A DNA stretch of 50,657 nucleotides from Planctomycetota bacterium (GCA_017993505.1 JAGOMP010000017.1:1-50657); one strand, 5' to 3'. Counted from the first letter of the stretch, positions 8,001-16,779 are shown. Numbers and translations are program-made. The notes: generated by a model not told the origin, from the sequence alone.

Positions 8001-10487
8001 ATGGCAAACTTAATGAAATGGAGTATTGTTCTTGCCATAGAATGGGAACCTGCAGAGCAAGAGAAAGAGTATATAGTAAATGCAATTTTAGGTAAATATT
8101 ATCCTAATGAACCAGTAGAAAATTACGTTTATATTCCAGCTGAGGAATTATTAAATAAAGAACAAAAAAGTGTTGCAAAATTTTTAAAAACAAATGCAAT
8201 TTACACAAGTTTTTTCCCTTGTCCTCGATTGTCAGAAATAGATGTGGAAGCTTTTATTTTAAGCATGATGGGAAGGATTGTTCAAGCAGAACCATATTCT
8301 ATAGAAATACAATTATATCAAGAAATTGCTTTTGCTGGATATATTGTATTTTTGATTCCTAGGATTGAAAATTTTGTTATTTCGCCTGATGTTATGCCTA
8401 GTAAAATGATGCAAGAGAAAATAAATCGAGAAAAACAAGAAAATGATCTTGAAAAAGAAGAATGGCATGATTTTTTAGATGATTTAAAATCAGAATTTGA
8501 TATACCTATGGTGACAGAAGAAAATACTAATGTATTTATGGACAGCAAAGGTATACAAAACTTAACGCCAGAAGAAATTTTGCAAAAAGAAAAGCGTCGA
8601 GAAACGATGTTGAGCAATGTACGCAATGTCCAATTTCAACAAAAGAGTTATAAAATTAATACAAATTCGCCAGAAAAAATATTAATTAGTTCTGATGATA
8701 GACCATTGCCTGAAAAAACAAAAACAAGAAGAATCTTTTCTTCATCAACTGAGAACAGAGCCAGTGAAACAAGATCTTTGCCGAAATTTAAGCCTACGAA
8801 TGAAAACACATTGACAAAAGAAGAAATTGCTTTAGAAAATATGATGAAGAATAAAGAAGCTCCCTTAGATTCTAGTGCAGGTTTTTCTAAATTTTCTACT
8901 TTAGATCCAAAGACTTCTGTCAATTCAGCACGAGCTAGAGAAAAAACTAACACACGTAGACTCAAAGTTTCTTTACCAGAAATGGAAAAAGAAAATAAGA
9001 GCATGTCTACAGACAATGATCCAATAACTATTAGTGATCTGTCTCCCGATCAGATTATTATAGATGATGAAATCATTTCCCCAGAAGATATTTTATCAGA
9101 ATCTACAATTGAACGAAAAGAAAAAAATGAACTTCTTCGCCTTTATGTTCATTCTGATGTAATCCATCCTGCTTTTAAACCTAAAAAAAAACCTTGGGAA
9201 AAAATTATTTTTCTTTTCTTTCTTCTTATTATTACTATTTTATGTATTTGGTATCCCTTGGGAGGTAAATCTTATTTAGATCCTGCTATTCAACAAGTAC
9301 AAGCAGGGTATCATAAAATTTTTAAATGGCTTATTCATTTAATACAAACAGAAGAACAAAATATGGCTCTTGCTTTTCAAGAAATATATGAAACAGTAGA
9401 TAAACAGAATCAAGTAACATTTTCTTCTCTGCTAGTCTCTTATACAGAGTTACATCAATGTTTCGAACAGTATAAAGATTCCACGGAGGGAAAAAATATT
9501 TTAAATCATGCAAATCAAAAAAGAATACAATGGACAGCTTTATTACTTTCTTTATTAGAAAAAGAAGTGCAGGATTGTTGGGAAGAGAAAAAATATCAAG
9601 CAGCAATGACGATGATTCAAGGATGTAGTCCATTTTCAGAATTGCAAGAAAAACAAGAGCTTTTATTAGATGAAACTCAAAAACGAGCTTTAGACTCCTT
9701 GCAAAGTACTTTTAAAGAGGCGGAAAAAATATTAATGAAAGAAACATGGAAAGAGAATAAAAATTTTCTCACTGCCTTTGAATATATTAAAAATAGAACG
9801 CATGGTCAATTAAATGATTATCAAATAGATATAAATGAATATAAAAAACAATTTGTTCTTATTTTTGTAAAAAAAATTCACGCAACACGTAAATATGATA
9901 CTGGTCTACCTTATTTGACAAAATTTATACAGTCGTATCCTAATGAAGCACTTGAATTTCATTTAGACTATTATGTGTCTTGGCTATTACATAGACATGT
10001 TCTACGCTATACAACAACGTTTAAATACACAAATGCTGTCAAAATATTGCAAAAATATAAAATAGAATTGGAAAATTATAACCAAACACTGAATACTATG
10101 ATAGAGGAAATTAAACAACAAGAAAGATGTTATGATTTTATTTGGCAAGGGATAAAAAAATACCAGGCTAGTAAAAAAGAAATTCATATAGACCGTATTC
10201 CTAAATATAAATTGAGTATGGTAAAAGGAAAAATTTCTCAATTTCAAAAAAATAAAGCAGTAGTAGAAATTACTGTTACACGAAATTATAAATGTCATAT
10301 CAACCACTTATCATGGCATATATTGAAACAATTTGTAGAATATGTAGATATTATCCCAGCTCAGGAATTATCATATATGGGTGGTTTATTTTTATTAGGG
10401 CAAAATAGGAAAAAAGAAGCTGAAAAACTTTTTATCCAAGCTGATCGAAAACAAGAGTATCAAATAAAAATGATGTATTTTGATTAG
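8001..10487 (+). CDS. Large single-pass membrane protein, unknown function
   Basis: I do not recognise this 828-aa protein. Residues 1-135 form a compact mixed domain with little charge bias. Residues 140-390 are Ser/Lys/Glu-rich and look disordered. A single hydrophobic segment around residues 400-419 (KIIFLFFLLIITILCIWYPL) is a transmembrane helix. About 400 residues of helical, Lys/Glu/Gln-rich sequence follow, ending in a TPR-like hairpin (GGLFLLGQNRKKEAEKLFIQA). With a positive K-rich stretch before the helix, an N-in/C-out topology is likely. The ATG at 8001 follows AAAGGGG. Only 18 bp separate it from recR, so it heads the recR-rpoN operon. Single-pass proteins with a disordered cytoplasmic arm and a helical outer domain often scaffold envelope or signalling complexes, but nothing here proves that. 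Confidence 0.8.
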   Translation: MANLMKWSIVLAIEWEPAEQEKEYIVNAILGKYYPNEPVENYVYIPAEELLNKEQKSVAKFLKTNAIYTSFFPCPRLSEIDVEAFILSMMGRIVQAEPYSIEIQLYQEIAFAGYIVFLIPRIENFVISPDVMPSKMMQEKINREKQENDLEKEEWHDFLDDLKSEFDIPMVTEENTNVFMDSKGIQNLTPEEILQKEKRRETMLSNVRNVQFQQKSYKINTNSPEKILISSDDRPLPEKTKTRRIFSSSTENRASETRSLPKFKPTNENTLTKEEIALENMMKNKEAPLDSSAGFSKFSTLDPKTSVNSARAREKTNTRRLKVSLPEMEKENKSMSTDNDPITISDLSPDQIIIDDEIISPEDILSESTIERKEKNELLRLYVHSDVIHPAFKPKKKPWEKIIFLFFLLIITILCIWYPLGGKSYLDPAIQQVQAGYHKIFKWLIHLIQTEEQNMALAFQEIYETVDKQNQVTFSSLLVSYTELHQCFEQYKDSTEGKNILNHANQKRIQWTALLLSLLEKEVQDCWEEKKYQAAMTMIQGCSPFSELQEKQELLLDETQKRALDSLQSTFKEAEKILMKETWKENKNFLTAFEYIKNRTHGQLNDYQIDINEYKKQFVLIFVKKIHATRKYDTGLPYLTKFIQSYPNEALEFHLDYYVSWLLHRHVLRYTTTFKYTNAVKILQKYKIELENYNQTLNTMIEEIKQQERCYDFIWQGIKKYQASKKEIHIDRIPKYKLSMVKGKISQFQKNKAVVEITVTRNYKCHINHLSWHILKQFVEYVDIIPAQELSYMGGLFLLGQNRKKEAEKLFIQADRKQEYQIKMMYFD

Positions 10488-10505
10488 AATAATATTAGGT
10501 TTGCT

Positions 10506-11120
10506 ATGATATATCCAACAATTTTACAAGATTTATTAAAAAAATTACAAAGATTACCTGGCATTGGATTAAAAACAGCAGAACGATTAGCTTTTCATAT
10601 TTTAAAAGCATCTGACCAAGAAGTCTTTGAATTAGCTGATGCCATTCGAGCCGTCAAAGAAAAAGTAAAAAAATGTCAATATTGCTTTAATATTACAGAA
10701 GAAAATCCTTGTTCTATCTGTTCTAATCCAAGGCGCGACCATGGAATGATTTGTGTTGTCGAACAACCAAAAGATCTTATTGCTATAGAAAAAACAGCTG
10801 TTTACCAAGGTACATATCATGTTTTAATGGGGCATGTGGCACCTTTAGAAAATGAACATGCAGAACATCTTACGATTGATGCTTTAATAGATAGAATACA
10901 AAAAAGTGTAAAAACAGATCAACCTGTTCGTGAAGTGATTATTGCTACAAATCCTAATTTAGAAGGCGATACAACTGCACTTTATTTATTACAGGCATTA
11001 CAAGATTGTTCTGTAACTGTAACGCAAATGGCTCGTGGCATATCTTCAGGTGCAAGTATTGAATTTGCTAGCGAAATTATTCTTACCGAGGCATTGAATA
11101 ATCGAAAAAAAATGAAGTAG
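10506..11120 (+). CDS. recR: Recombination mediator protein RecR
   Basis: 204 aa, normal family length. RecR works with RecO/RecF to load RecA on gapped DNA. Order of domains: helix-hairpin-helix (RLPGIGLKTAERLAFH, residues 16-31), C4 zinc finger (Cys57, 60, 69, 72), Toprim domain (VVEQPKDLIAIEK; IIATNPNLEGDTTALYL), and the C-terminal Walker-B-like segment MARGISSGASIEFASEIIL, slightly diverged from the usual ARG-x-P-x-GG-x-LEY form. It sits 18 bp after the membrane-protein gene and 28 bp before rpoN, in one transcription unit. Confidence 0.97.
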   Translation: MIYPTILQDLLKKLQRLPGIGLKTAERLAFHILKASDQEVFELADAIRAVKEKVKKCQYCFNITEENPCSICSNPRRDHGMICVVEQPKDLIAIEKTAVYQGTYHVLMGHVAPLENEHAEHLTIDALIDRIQKSVKTDQPVREVIIATNPNLEGDTTALYLLQALQDCSVTVTQMARGISSGASIEFASEIILTEALNNRKKMK

Positions 11121-11148
11121 AACGCAACATAGACAAAGGAACATAATC

Positions 11149-12711
11149 ATGCAATTAAATATGACAATTAACCAAAGATTAACAACAGAATTACGAATGG
11201 CGCCCCATATCATTCAATCTATTGAAGTTCTCACATTACCTGTTTTAGAGATGCAGGCTTTTATCCAAGAACAATTAGAAAATAATCCAGCTTTAGAACA
11301 AATTGATAATGATGATGAACGCAGTATTAGAGTAGATGAAAATAATGGAGATGACCAAGAATATAATCCTGAACAGCAATATTCTGATGAAGAATCGTCT
11401 CATGAAAAAAATGAATATTTAGATGATGCAATCCATGATTATTCTTCCTTAGAACAAGAAGAATGGAGTGATATATATTCGCAAGATAAAATTAGCAAAC
11501 GAAATGATTCAGATAAAGATAAAAAAATGGAAGCAATACAAAATAGTGCTGATAAGCCTATTAATTTACAAGATTATTTATTTGAACAATTCCTTTTATT
11601 TGATATTTCCGATGAGATTAGAGATATTGGGGAACAAATTATCTATAATATTGACGCTAATGGGTATTTTCGAGATTCTCTAGAAGAAGTCATTGCTGGT
11701 ATGGATGTAGTCCCTGATATAAAGCTTGCGGAAGAAGCTTTACAATATGTGCAAAAGCTTGAACCTTTAGGAGTAGGTGCTAGAAATATACAAGAATGTC
11801 TTATTTTACAATTGTCACCAGAAAATCCCGATTATCCATTTTTAAAGCAACTTATCCAAAATCATTTAGAAGATATTTATTATAATCGATTTCCAAAAAT
11901 TTCTAAAGAAACTAGCAAAACCATTGAAGAAATCCATGAAGCGATAGAATATATTCGACATTTAAATCCAAAACCAGGTGCAGAATTTGATAGTGCACCG
12001 ATCCACTGTATCATGCCAGATGTGATTGTAGAAAATATCGATGGGGAATATGTCATTCACACTATGGATGAAAATATTCCAAAACTTCGAGTCAATCCGA
12101 GATTACAAAGGCTTTTACAACTCAATGAAAATAAGATAAAACAAGAAGAAAAACTCAAAGTTTCTCAAGAAGATTTTATTATCAATACAGATGATAAAGA
12201 AGAAATTAAAAATTCTAAAACTCAAGAGTATCTTAAGAAAAAAATTGAAGCTGCCCAATGGGTCATTGATGCTATTAATCAGCGCCAAAATACTTTAAAA
12301 CGAGTTTCAGAAAAAATCATTGAATTTCAAAAAGATTTTTTAATACAAGGAGTCAATGCTCTCCGACCACTTCGCATGCAAGAAGTTGCAGATCCATTAG
12401 ATATTCATGTTTCTACAGTGAGTCGAGCGATTGCAGATAAATACATTCAAACACCTCGTGGAATTTTTCCTATTAAATTTTTTTTTACTGGTAAAGTGGA
12501 AAATGAGAATGGCGAAATAGAATCTAGAAATTCTGTGCAACAACGAATCCAAGAAATGATTGATAAAGAAGATAAAAAAAAGCCTTTATCCGATGAAAAT
12601 ATTGTAGAACTACTGAAAGAACAAGGATTAGATATTGCACGACGCACTGTTACAAAATATAGAAAAGAACTGAATATTCCATCTTCACGTCAAAGAAAAA
12701 TTTTCTTATAA
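11149..12711 (+). CDS. rpoN: RNA polymerase sigma-54 factor
   Basis: 520 aa. Directs RNA polymerase to -24/-12 promoters and needs AAA+ enhancer-binding activators. Region I is seen at residues 5-50 (Gln/Leu-rich, TPHIIQSIEVL-like), an acidic region II at about 55-130, and the core-binding domain after that. The helix-turn-helix is LRMQEVADPLDIHVSTVSRA, and the C-terminal RpoN box reads ARRTVTKYRKELNIPSSRQR. All key parts are present, so it should be functional. No enhancer-binding protein is in the window. The ATG is preceded by AAAGGA. It ends the operon before a strong terminator. Confidence 0.97.
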   Translation: MQLNMTINQRLTTELRMAPHIIQSIEVLTLPVLEMQAFIQEQLENNPALEQIDNDDERSIRVDENNGDDQEYNPEQQYSDEESSHEKNEYLDDAIHDYSSLEQEEWSDIYSQDKISKRNDSDKDKKMEAIQNSADKPINLQDYLFEQFLLFDISDEIRDIGEQIIYNIDANGYFRDSLEEVIAGMDVVPDIKLAEEALQYVQKLEPLGVGARNIQECLILQLSPENPDYPFLKQLIQNHLEDIYYNRFPKISKETSKTIEEIHEAIEYIRHLNPKPGAEFDSAPIHCIMPDVIVENIDGEYVIHTMDENIPKLRVNPRLQRLLQLNENKIKQEEKLKVSQEDFIINTDDKEEIKNSKTQEYLKKKIEAAQWVIDAINQRQNTLKRVSEKIIEFQKDFLIQGVNALRPLRMQEVADPLDIHVSTVSRAIADKYIQTPRGIFPIKFFFTGKVENENGEIESRNSVQQRIQEMIDKEDKKKPLSDENIVELLKEQGLDIARRTVTKYRKELNIPSSRQRKIFL

Positions 12712-12736
12712 TCAAATTTAGGAGAAAATTTTTATT

Positions 12737-12814
12737 ATGCAATCCATGTTTTTGATGAAAAGAAAAAAAATTCCTTTATTAAAAAAAAACAGAAAAAATC
12801 TATTCATGCTATAG
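12737..12814 (+). CDS. Possible 25-aa basic peptide after rpoN
   Basis: ATG at 12737 follows AGGAG with a 12-nt spacer. It encodes a 25-residue Lys/Met/Leu-rich peptide whose stop codon lies inside the rpoN terminator stem. The Shine-Dalgarno is the main support. It may be the decayed start of a gene once linked to rpoN, or spurious. Confidence 0.25.
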   Translation: MQSMFLMKRKKIPLLKKNRKNLFML

Positions 12815-12833
12815 ATTTTTTCTGTTTTTTTTT
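12788..12833. terminator. Bidirectional terminator between rpoN and yigZ
   Basis: Stem AACAGAAAAAATCTAT (12788-12803) pairs with ATAGATTTTTTCTGTT (12811-12826) across a 7-nt loop. An A run precedes it and a T run follows it, so it can end both convergent transcripts. Confidence 0.9.
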
Positions 12834-12840
12834 TATCTTT

Positions 12841-12888
12841 TATATCTCAGTACACTGTGATTTTTTTATATCTCAGTACACTGTGATT
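12841..12888. repeat. 26-bp tandem duplication of the yigZ 3-prime end
   Basis: The segment TATATCTCAGTACACTGTGATT occurs at 12841-12862 and again at 12867-12888. The second copy encodes the last residues and stop of yigZ. The first is a non-coding copy just past the stop. Confidence 0.95.
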
Positions 12889-13447
12889 GTAAAAATTCTA
12901 CTGCGAATGTATTTTCTATATCTACACTAACATGTAAAAGGACAGAATCTGTGTATTCAGCATGATCTATAGTTACTTGCAATTGTTGTAATTGGTATTT
13001 TAAGTAATCTAATTGAGAATAATGTACTTTGATTTTACAAGAAAAAAGTTTAATGAGAGGCAGAAGTTGTTCTGGTTGGATTGCTAGTTCTACGACTTGG
13101 CTATAAGCGTCAATGAGACCACGTACGCCTAATTTTACTCCTCCAAAATATCTTGTTACTATTGTTGCAATGTTTGTTAGATTATATTTTTGCAGTACGC
13201 GCAATATAGGAAGACCTGCTGTACCTGATGGTTCGCCAGCATCAGAACAATGAAATAGTTCACCCTCATCACCAACAATATATGCCCAACAATTATGTGT
13301 AGCACGATACATTTTTTTTGAACGTGTAGAAATTTCTTCTTTTGCTTGTTCTACAGAGTCTACATATACTAAATAAGCGATAAATTCCGAACGTTCTACT
13401 TTATATGTTACTTCTTGTGTTTGATTGATGAAATAAAATTTTGCCAT
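12866..13447 (-). CDS. yigZ: IMPACT/YigZ family protein
   Basis: 193 aa, close to the usual ~200 aa. The N-terminal UPF0029/IMPACT domain holds the family signature: ATHNCWAYIVGD, DAGEPSGTAGLPIL, and the strand-helix VTRYFGGVKLGVRGLIDAY. The C-terminal ~65 residues form the small ferredoxin-like domain seen in YigZ. In eukaryotes IMPACT modulates GCN2/translation; the bacterial role is not firmly known. The ATG lacks a strong Shine-Dalgarno. Its final codons and stop are duplicated in tandem downstream (12841-12866). Convergent to rpoN with a shared terminator. Confidence 0.92.
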   Translation of the reverse strand: MAKFYFINQTQEVTYKVERSEFIAYLVYVDSVEQAKEEISTRSKKMYRATHNCWAYIVGDEGELFHCSDAGEPSGTAGLPILRVLQKYNLTNIATIVTRYFGGVKLGVRGLIDAYSQVVELAIQPEQLLPLIKLFSCKIKVHYSQLDYLKYQLQQLQVTIDHAEYTDSVLLHVSVDIENTFAVEFLQSQCTEI

Positions 13448-13475
13448 ATTTTTTATTTTTATTGTGATAGATACT

Positions 13476-13519
13476 AAAAAAGCGAGAAGATATGGGATGG
13501 ATTTCCACTTCTCGCTTTT
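13476..13519 (-). terminator. Terminator of the LPP20-like lipoprotein operon
   Basis: AAAAGCGAGAAG (13477-13488) pairs with CTTCTCGCTTTT (13508-13519) across a 19-nt loop, with extra A on the left, so it has a U tract on the minus strand. It lies 39 bp past the stop of the last lipoprotein gene. Confidence 0.88.
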
Positions 13520-13557
13520 CTATATTATCTTAGTAAGATAACACATTGGAAAACAGA

Positions 13558-14061
13558 TTATTCATAATAGATTTTTTTTGTTTTCATATATGTATAAACA
13601 CTATAGAGTTTTAATTCCATCTCAACTGTAGCAATGCTACCATCAAAATTTTCGCTGATAATATAGGAATCTCTGATAAAACCACTTGTTTCAGCGTTAA
13701 TTTCATCTGATTCTGCAACCATGTCACGAACTGTTGTGCTGGAATCAAGTCGTAATCCTAATACTCTTTCTAATAAGTTTCTACGAGCATCGGCCATAGC
13801 AGCACGTTTTGCCATTAATTGAGCTTGGGCTGGATTATGTGCATGTCTAGGATTGACTGCACCTTGTCCTGTGGCTTGTATTGTTTCGTTCATCCAATCT
13901 GGATTATTGACGTTTGTGGGCATAGGTGCAGGTAAGGCACCACTTGGAGCAACTTCTTGTTCTTGAAGTTCATGATGTTGAACCGTTGTTTGAACAGGAC
14001 TTGGGCAACCTGTGAGTAGAAGAGAAAAAATGCAAAACATTAAAATAAATTGATATTTCAT
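13558..14061 (-). CDS. LPP20-like outer-membrane lipoprotein
   Basis: 167 aa. A lipoprotein signal peptide (MKYQFILMFCIFSLLLTGC) puts the lipidated cysteine at about residue 19. A Pro/Gln-rich linker follows, then an LPP20-like domain (KRAAMADARRNLLERVLGL, VAESDEINAETSGFI, closing with a beta-hairpin). The reading frame stays open to 14202. The ATG at 14061 is chosen because it starts the signal peptide and follows AAAGG with a 6-nt spacer. It is last in a minus-strand run of four envelope genes and is a clear paralogue of the gene before it. LPP20-domain proteins include FlgP-type and Helicobacter Lpp20 lipoproteins; a structural or scaffold role in the outer membrane is likely. Confidence 0.85.
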   Translation of the reverse strand: MKYQFILMFCIFSLLLTGCPSPVQTTVQHHELQEQEVAPSGALPAPMPTNVNNPDWMNETIQATGQGAVNPRHAHNPAQAQLMAKRAAMADARRNLLERVLGLRLDSSTTVRDMVAESDEINAETSGFIRDSYIISENFDGSIATVEMELKLYSVYTYMKTKKIYYE

Positions 14062-14144
14062 GATATACCTTTCTATGTTTATATTTTTTAAAATATTTAT
14101 TATATATTTAAAATTTATATTTTTTATATTTTTTTTAAAAAAAA

Positions 14145-14765
14145 CTATTTCTGAACGTATCCATATACTGGTCGAAGAGGCATTGCAATCGTAACTGTAC
14201 AAATATCGCCTTCAAAACTTTCATTTACAACTTGAAAACCTTTAATAAGACCACTAGTTTCAGCGTTGATTCTATCAGATTCTGCTACCATATCTCTAAC
14301 TTCTGTTTGAGAATCAATGCGAAGTCCAAGAACTTGTTCTAAAAGATTGCGCATGGCATCTAATTTTGCACCACGTCGAGCCATTTGTTTGGCTTGTGCT
14401 GGTCTTTGTGTGATATCTACAGCACAAGTTCCTGTTGCAGTTATAGAATTATTAATCCAGTCAGGAGTAGAGGGGACTGTGACAGCTGGTGGTGTTGGCA
14501 TCACTGGAGTAGGTTCTACATAGCTAGGCATTGTAGGTTCTACATAGCTAGGCACTGTAGGTTCTACATAGCTAGGCACTGTAGGTTCTACATAGTTAGG
14601 AACTGTTGGAGTAACTGGAGCTGGAGCAACTCTTACATTAGAACGTGGTTCTACTGGTTGTACATTGGGAACTACTTTGTTATATTCATGGGTTTCATGA
14701 ATTTCTCTTGCACAGCCAACAGTAAATACCATTGCAATGACTAAAAAAATAAATAATTTTTGCAT
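14145..14765 (-). CDS. LPP20-like lipoprotein with VPSYVEPT repeats
   Basis: 206 aa. Signal peptide with lipobox FTVGC, then a linker with four 8-residue VP(S/N)YVEPT-type repeats (24-bp units, DNA 14505-14610), then an LPP20-like domain (RRGAKLDAMRNLLEQVLGL, VAESDRINAETSGLI). The repeat linker probably spans the periplasm or peptidoglycan. Start ATG at 14765 follows AAAGGAAT. Its first 37 residues are nearly the same as the 41-aa lipoprotein encoded just upstream, so one arose from the other by duplication. The LPP20 part is close to that of the downstream gene. Confidence 0.85.
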   Translation of the reverse strand: MQKLFIFLVIAMVFTVGCAREIHETHEYNKVVPNVQPVEPRSNVRVAPAPVTPTVPNYVEPTVPSYVEPTVPSYVEPTMPSYVEPTPVMPTPPAVTVPSTPDWINNSITATGTCAVDITQRPAQAKQMARRGAKLDAMRNLLEQVLGLRIDSQTEVRDMVAESDRINAETSGLIKGFQVVNESFEGDICTVTIAMPLRPVYGYVQK

Positions 14766-14784
14766 GATGTATTCCTTTTGCGAA

Positions 14785-14910
14785 TTAATTTGCAGAAACA
14801 GGAGCTACATTGGGAACTACTTTATTATACTCATGAGTTTCATGAACTTCACGAGCACAACCAATCATAATAAATAAAATAGCAACAAATAATATTAATG
14901 CTTTTTTCAT
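14785..14910 (-). CDS. 41-aa mini-lipoprotein, paralogue of the neighbouring lipoprotein N-terminus
   Basis: A short gene with a strong AGGAG nine bases upstream of its ATG (14910). It encodes a complete lipoprotein signal peptide with lipobox IMIGC followed by a mature tail of about 24 residues (CAREVHETHEYNKVVPNV and a few more), then TAA at 14787-14785. Residues 18-35 match the next gene's CAREIHETHEYNKVVPNV almost exactly. It lacks the LPP20 domain altogether. It may be a bona fide small outer-membrane lipoprotein or a truncated duplicate; the intact signal and Shine-Dalgarno favour expression. Confidence 0.75.
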   Translation of the reverse strand: MKKALILFVAILFIMIGCAREVHETHEYNKVVPNVAPVSAN

Positions 14911-14935
14911 AAGTAATAACTCCTATTTTTATATT

Positions 14936-15520
14936 TTAGTAAAGAGATTTCTTAAAATGACGACTAGATGGTATACCCATACCACGTGCAGTTATTTTTC
15001 CGTGAGGAAAGTACTTGTAAAACGTATGTAAAGGAATAGAAAATTGTTGACTAAAACTCTTACAATCTATCCCAACTTCCACAGAAACATATCCTTGCTG
15101 ATGAAAAATGGGCGGTTGTATGATTTTTGCACCTTGAATGATACTGTAAAAGTGAACTCTTAGAGTGTCATTTTTTGTAATCATATCTTTTATTGTAGTA
15201 TTCCCAGTAATTTTCACACCTTGTATTGTTTCTGCTAAATTGCGATATGCATCAATCAAAGCAGCACGTGATGCTAGTACTTTGCCTTGTGTAGTAATAT
15301 TATTCCAAAAATCATTCCTGTTATTTTTAGGGAATGATTTAGGTTTAAAACCATTCGTGCTATTTTTTGGAAATGAACTATTTTTTTTGAATGATTTTGC
15401 ATCTCTTGTTGGGGATTCACTAGACATCTTTCTTTCTTGAGGATGGTCTTGTTGAGCAACTAGAGATGCACATAAAATGACCATAACTAAAAGAAATATA
15501 ATTTTTTTTGTCCAGTGCAT
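14936..15520 (-). CDS. Secreted LPP20-like protein
   Basis: 194 aa. An N-terminal signal peptide (residues 1-22, cleavage near SLVA|QQ) has no lipobox, so the product is probably periplasmic. A Lys/Asn/Ser-rich stretch (residues 25-80) is followed by a diverged LPP20-like domain (LASRAALIDAYRNLAETIQG, IKDMITKND) and a short basic C-terminus. It is the first gene of the four-gene lipoprotein run and lies just past the CsgG-like gene's terminator. Shared domain and synteny suggest that all members act in one envelope assembly. Confidence 0.75.
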   Translation of the reverse strand: MHWTKKIIFLLVMVILCASLVAQQDHPQERKMSSESPTRDAKSFKKNSSFPKNSTNGFKPKSFPKNNRNDFWNNITTQGKVLASRAALIDAYRNLAETIQGVKITGNTTIKDMITKNDTLRVHFYSIIQGAKIIQPPIFHQQGYVSVEVGIDCKSFSQQFSIPLHTFYKYFPHGKITARGMGIPSSRHFKKSLY

Positions 15521-15590
15521 CTTACTTTCTGCTTTCTAAATAAGTTTTAATAACAAATTAATGAATAACAGTAAATAAGAATATAGCAAA

Positions 15591-15627
15591 AAACTTGCCA
15601 ATTTATAAATAAAAATAAAATTGGCAA
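15591..15627 (-). terminator. Terminator of the CsgG-like gene
   Basis: TTGCCAATTT (15595-15604) pairs with AAATTGGCAA (15618-15627) across 13 nt. A run of A on the left gives the minus-strand U tract. Confidence 0.8.
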
Positions 15628-15747
15628 ATTTTTTATTCTATTTTGAAATTTTTAAGAATATTTAAAAAAATAATCTTAAATTATAAAATCTATCTATATG
15701 AAGCTGTCTCAAAAAATAGACACCTATGAATTCAAAAAGCTACATTG

Positions 15748-15784
15748 TAGATCTTGGTATTTATTATAGACCTTGGTATTTACG
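15748..15784. repeat. 19-bp tandem duplication of the CsgG-like gene 3-prime end
   Basis: TAGATCTTGGTATTTA (from 15748) is followed 19 bp later by TAGACCTTGGTATTTA (from 15767). The second copy encodes the last residues YQGL of the gene. Confidence 0.85.
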
Positions 15785-16765
15785 AAGTCGAGAAACACCA
15801 TCCATGGCTTCGGGACTAGAGCCTGCTCTTAAAGAAGATTCATATGCATTTTTTGCTTCAGAATATCGACCTATAGATTCATAGCACACGCCTATATTGA
15901 ACCAAGCAACAGCAGCACTCTTAGGATTATTCGTGGCTTCTTTAAAAGCTTCTGCTGCACGTTCGTAATTTCCATTCTTTGCCCATTCCATGCCTGTTGT
16001 AATGGAGGGATGGGAATCCTCTTTTAATGCAATATTAAAATAATGAGGATGTGCAGAAATCTTTTTAATAAATTGGTGAGCAGCAGCACTAGCCATTCTT
16101 GTTAAAATATCATCTATAGCAGGAACACGTCCAGGTTGAGAAGCATAAAATTCTTCATCTTTAATAGTAAAAAAACCACCTATAACATCTTTATCTTTTT
16201 CAGAATTATATGTTTCTCTAAATGAATCTGTAATAATTTTTTGTTTGGTGCCAACATGTAGCATTTCTGATGTAACGTTCAGAGTTACTGATCGAATGAT
16301 ATAAGGAAAATTTCTTCTCATGGGAGGTGCATAAGGATCGTCAGCAGGAACTTCAACAGATCTGCTTGTATGTTGATCTTGGATAGATACTACATTGATT
16401 CTGCCAACAACAATAGCTTGAGAATCAGTTACTTTTCCAATTTGATTCATTTTTTCAGGAGTTAAAACAGCTCCTGCAGAAGCCATTGCCTCTTGCATCA
16501 ATTCATTTAAACGAGCACGTTCTGCAACACTATATGTACCATAGCTTGTAATTTCATTTGCTACTTTATCTGCAATACTATCTTTTAAATATCCATATGT
16601 AGGATCTGCACTTTCGTTATAATCATAAGGCAAGATCGCAATTCGTTGAACATCTCCAGGTATATTCCCTTCAGCAGCAGCCATATGTTTAATAGGAACT
16701 TGCAACGATTGACAAGCCACAAAAAAGATACATAGCATTAGAAAAATGAGATTTTTCAAAAACAT
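15764..16765 (-). CDS. CsgG-like lipoprotein with C-terminal TPRs
   Basis: 333 aa. Signal peptide with lipobox FFVAC. The central domain (about residues 35-190) has the CsgG/LpoB-type pattern: RIAILPYDYNE, a helix with DKVANEITSYGTYSVAERARLNE, then DSQAIVVGRINVV. The last ~80 residues form two TPR-like helical pairs (AKNGNYERAAEAFKEA; AWFNIGVCYESIGRYSEAKNAYESSL). CsgG forms the curli secretion pore, while relatives such as LpoB activate penicillin-binding proteins; the TPR fusion points to a scaffold role. The ATG at 16765 follows GGAG with 8 nt. The longer frame to 16801 enters a 29-bp repeat array and is rejected. The 3-prime end is tandemly duplicated just past the stop. Confidence 0.82.
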   Translation of the reverse strand: MFLKNLIFLMLCIFFVACQSLQVPIKHMAAAEGNIPGDVQRIAILPYDYNESADPTYGYLKDSIADKVANEITSYGTYSVAERARLNELMQEAMASAGAVLTPEKMNQIGKVTDSQAIVVGRINVVSIQDQHTSRSVEVPADDPYAPPMRRNFPYIIRSVTLNVTSEMLHVGTKQKIITDSFRETYNSEKDKDVIGGFFTIKDEEFYASQPGRVPAIDDILTRMASAAAHQFIKKISAHPHYFNIALKEDSHPSITTGMEWAKNGNYERAAEAFKEATNNPKSAAVAWFNIGVCYESIGRYSEAKNAYESSLRAGSSPEAMDGVSRLRKYQGL

Positions 16766-16779
16766 TATAAATTCTCCTT

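Noticed and set aside
14062..14202. N-terminal extension of the last LPP20-like lipoprotein
   Set aside because: It would hide the signal peptide behind 47 residues of AT-rich translation.
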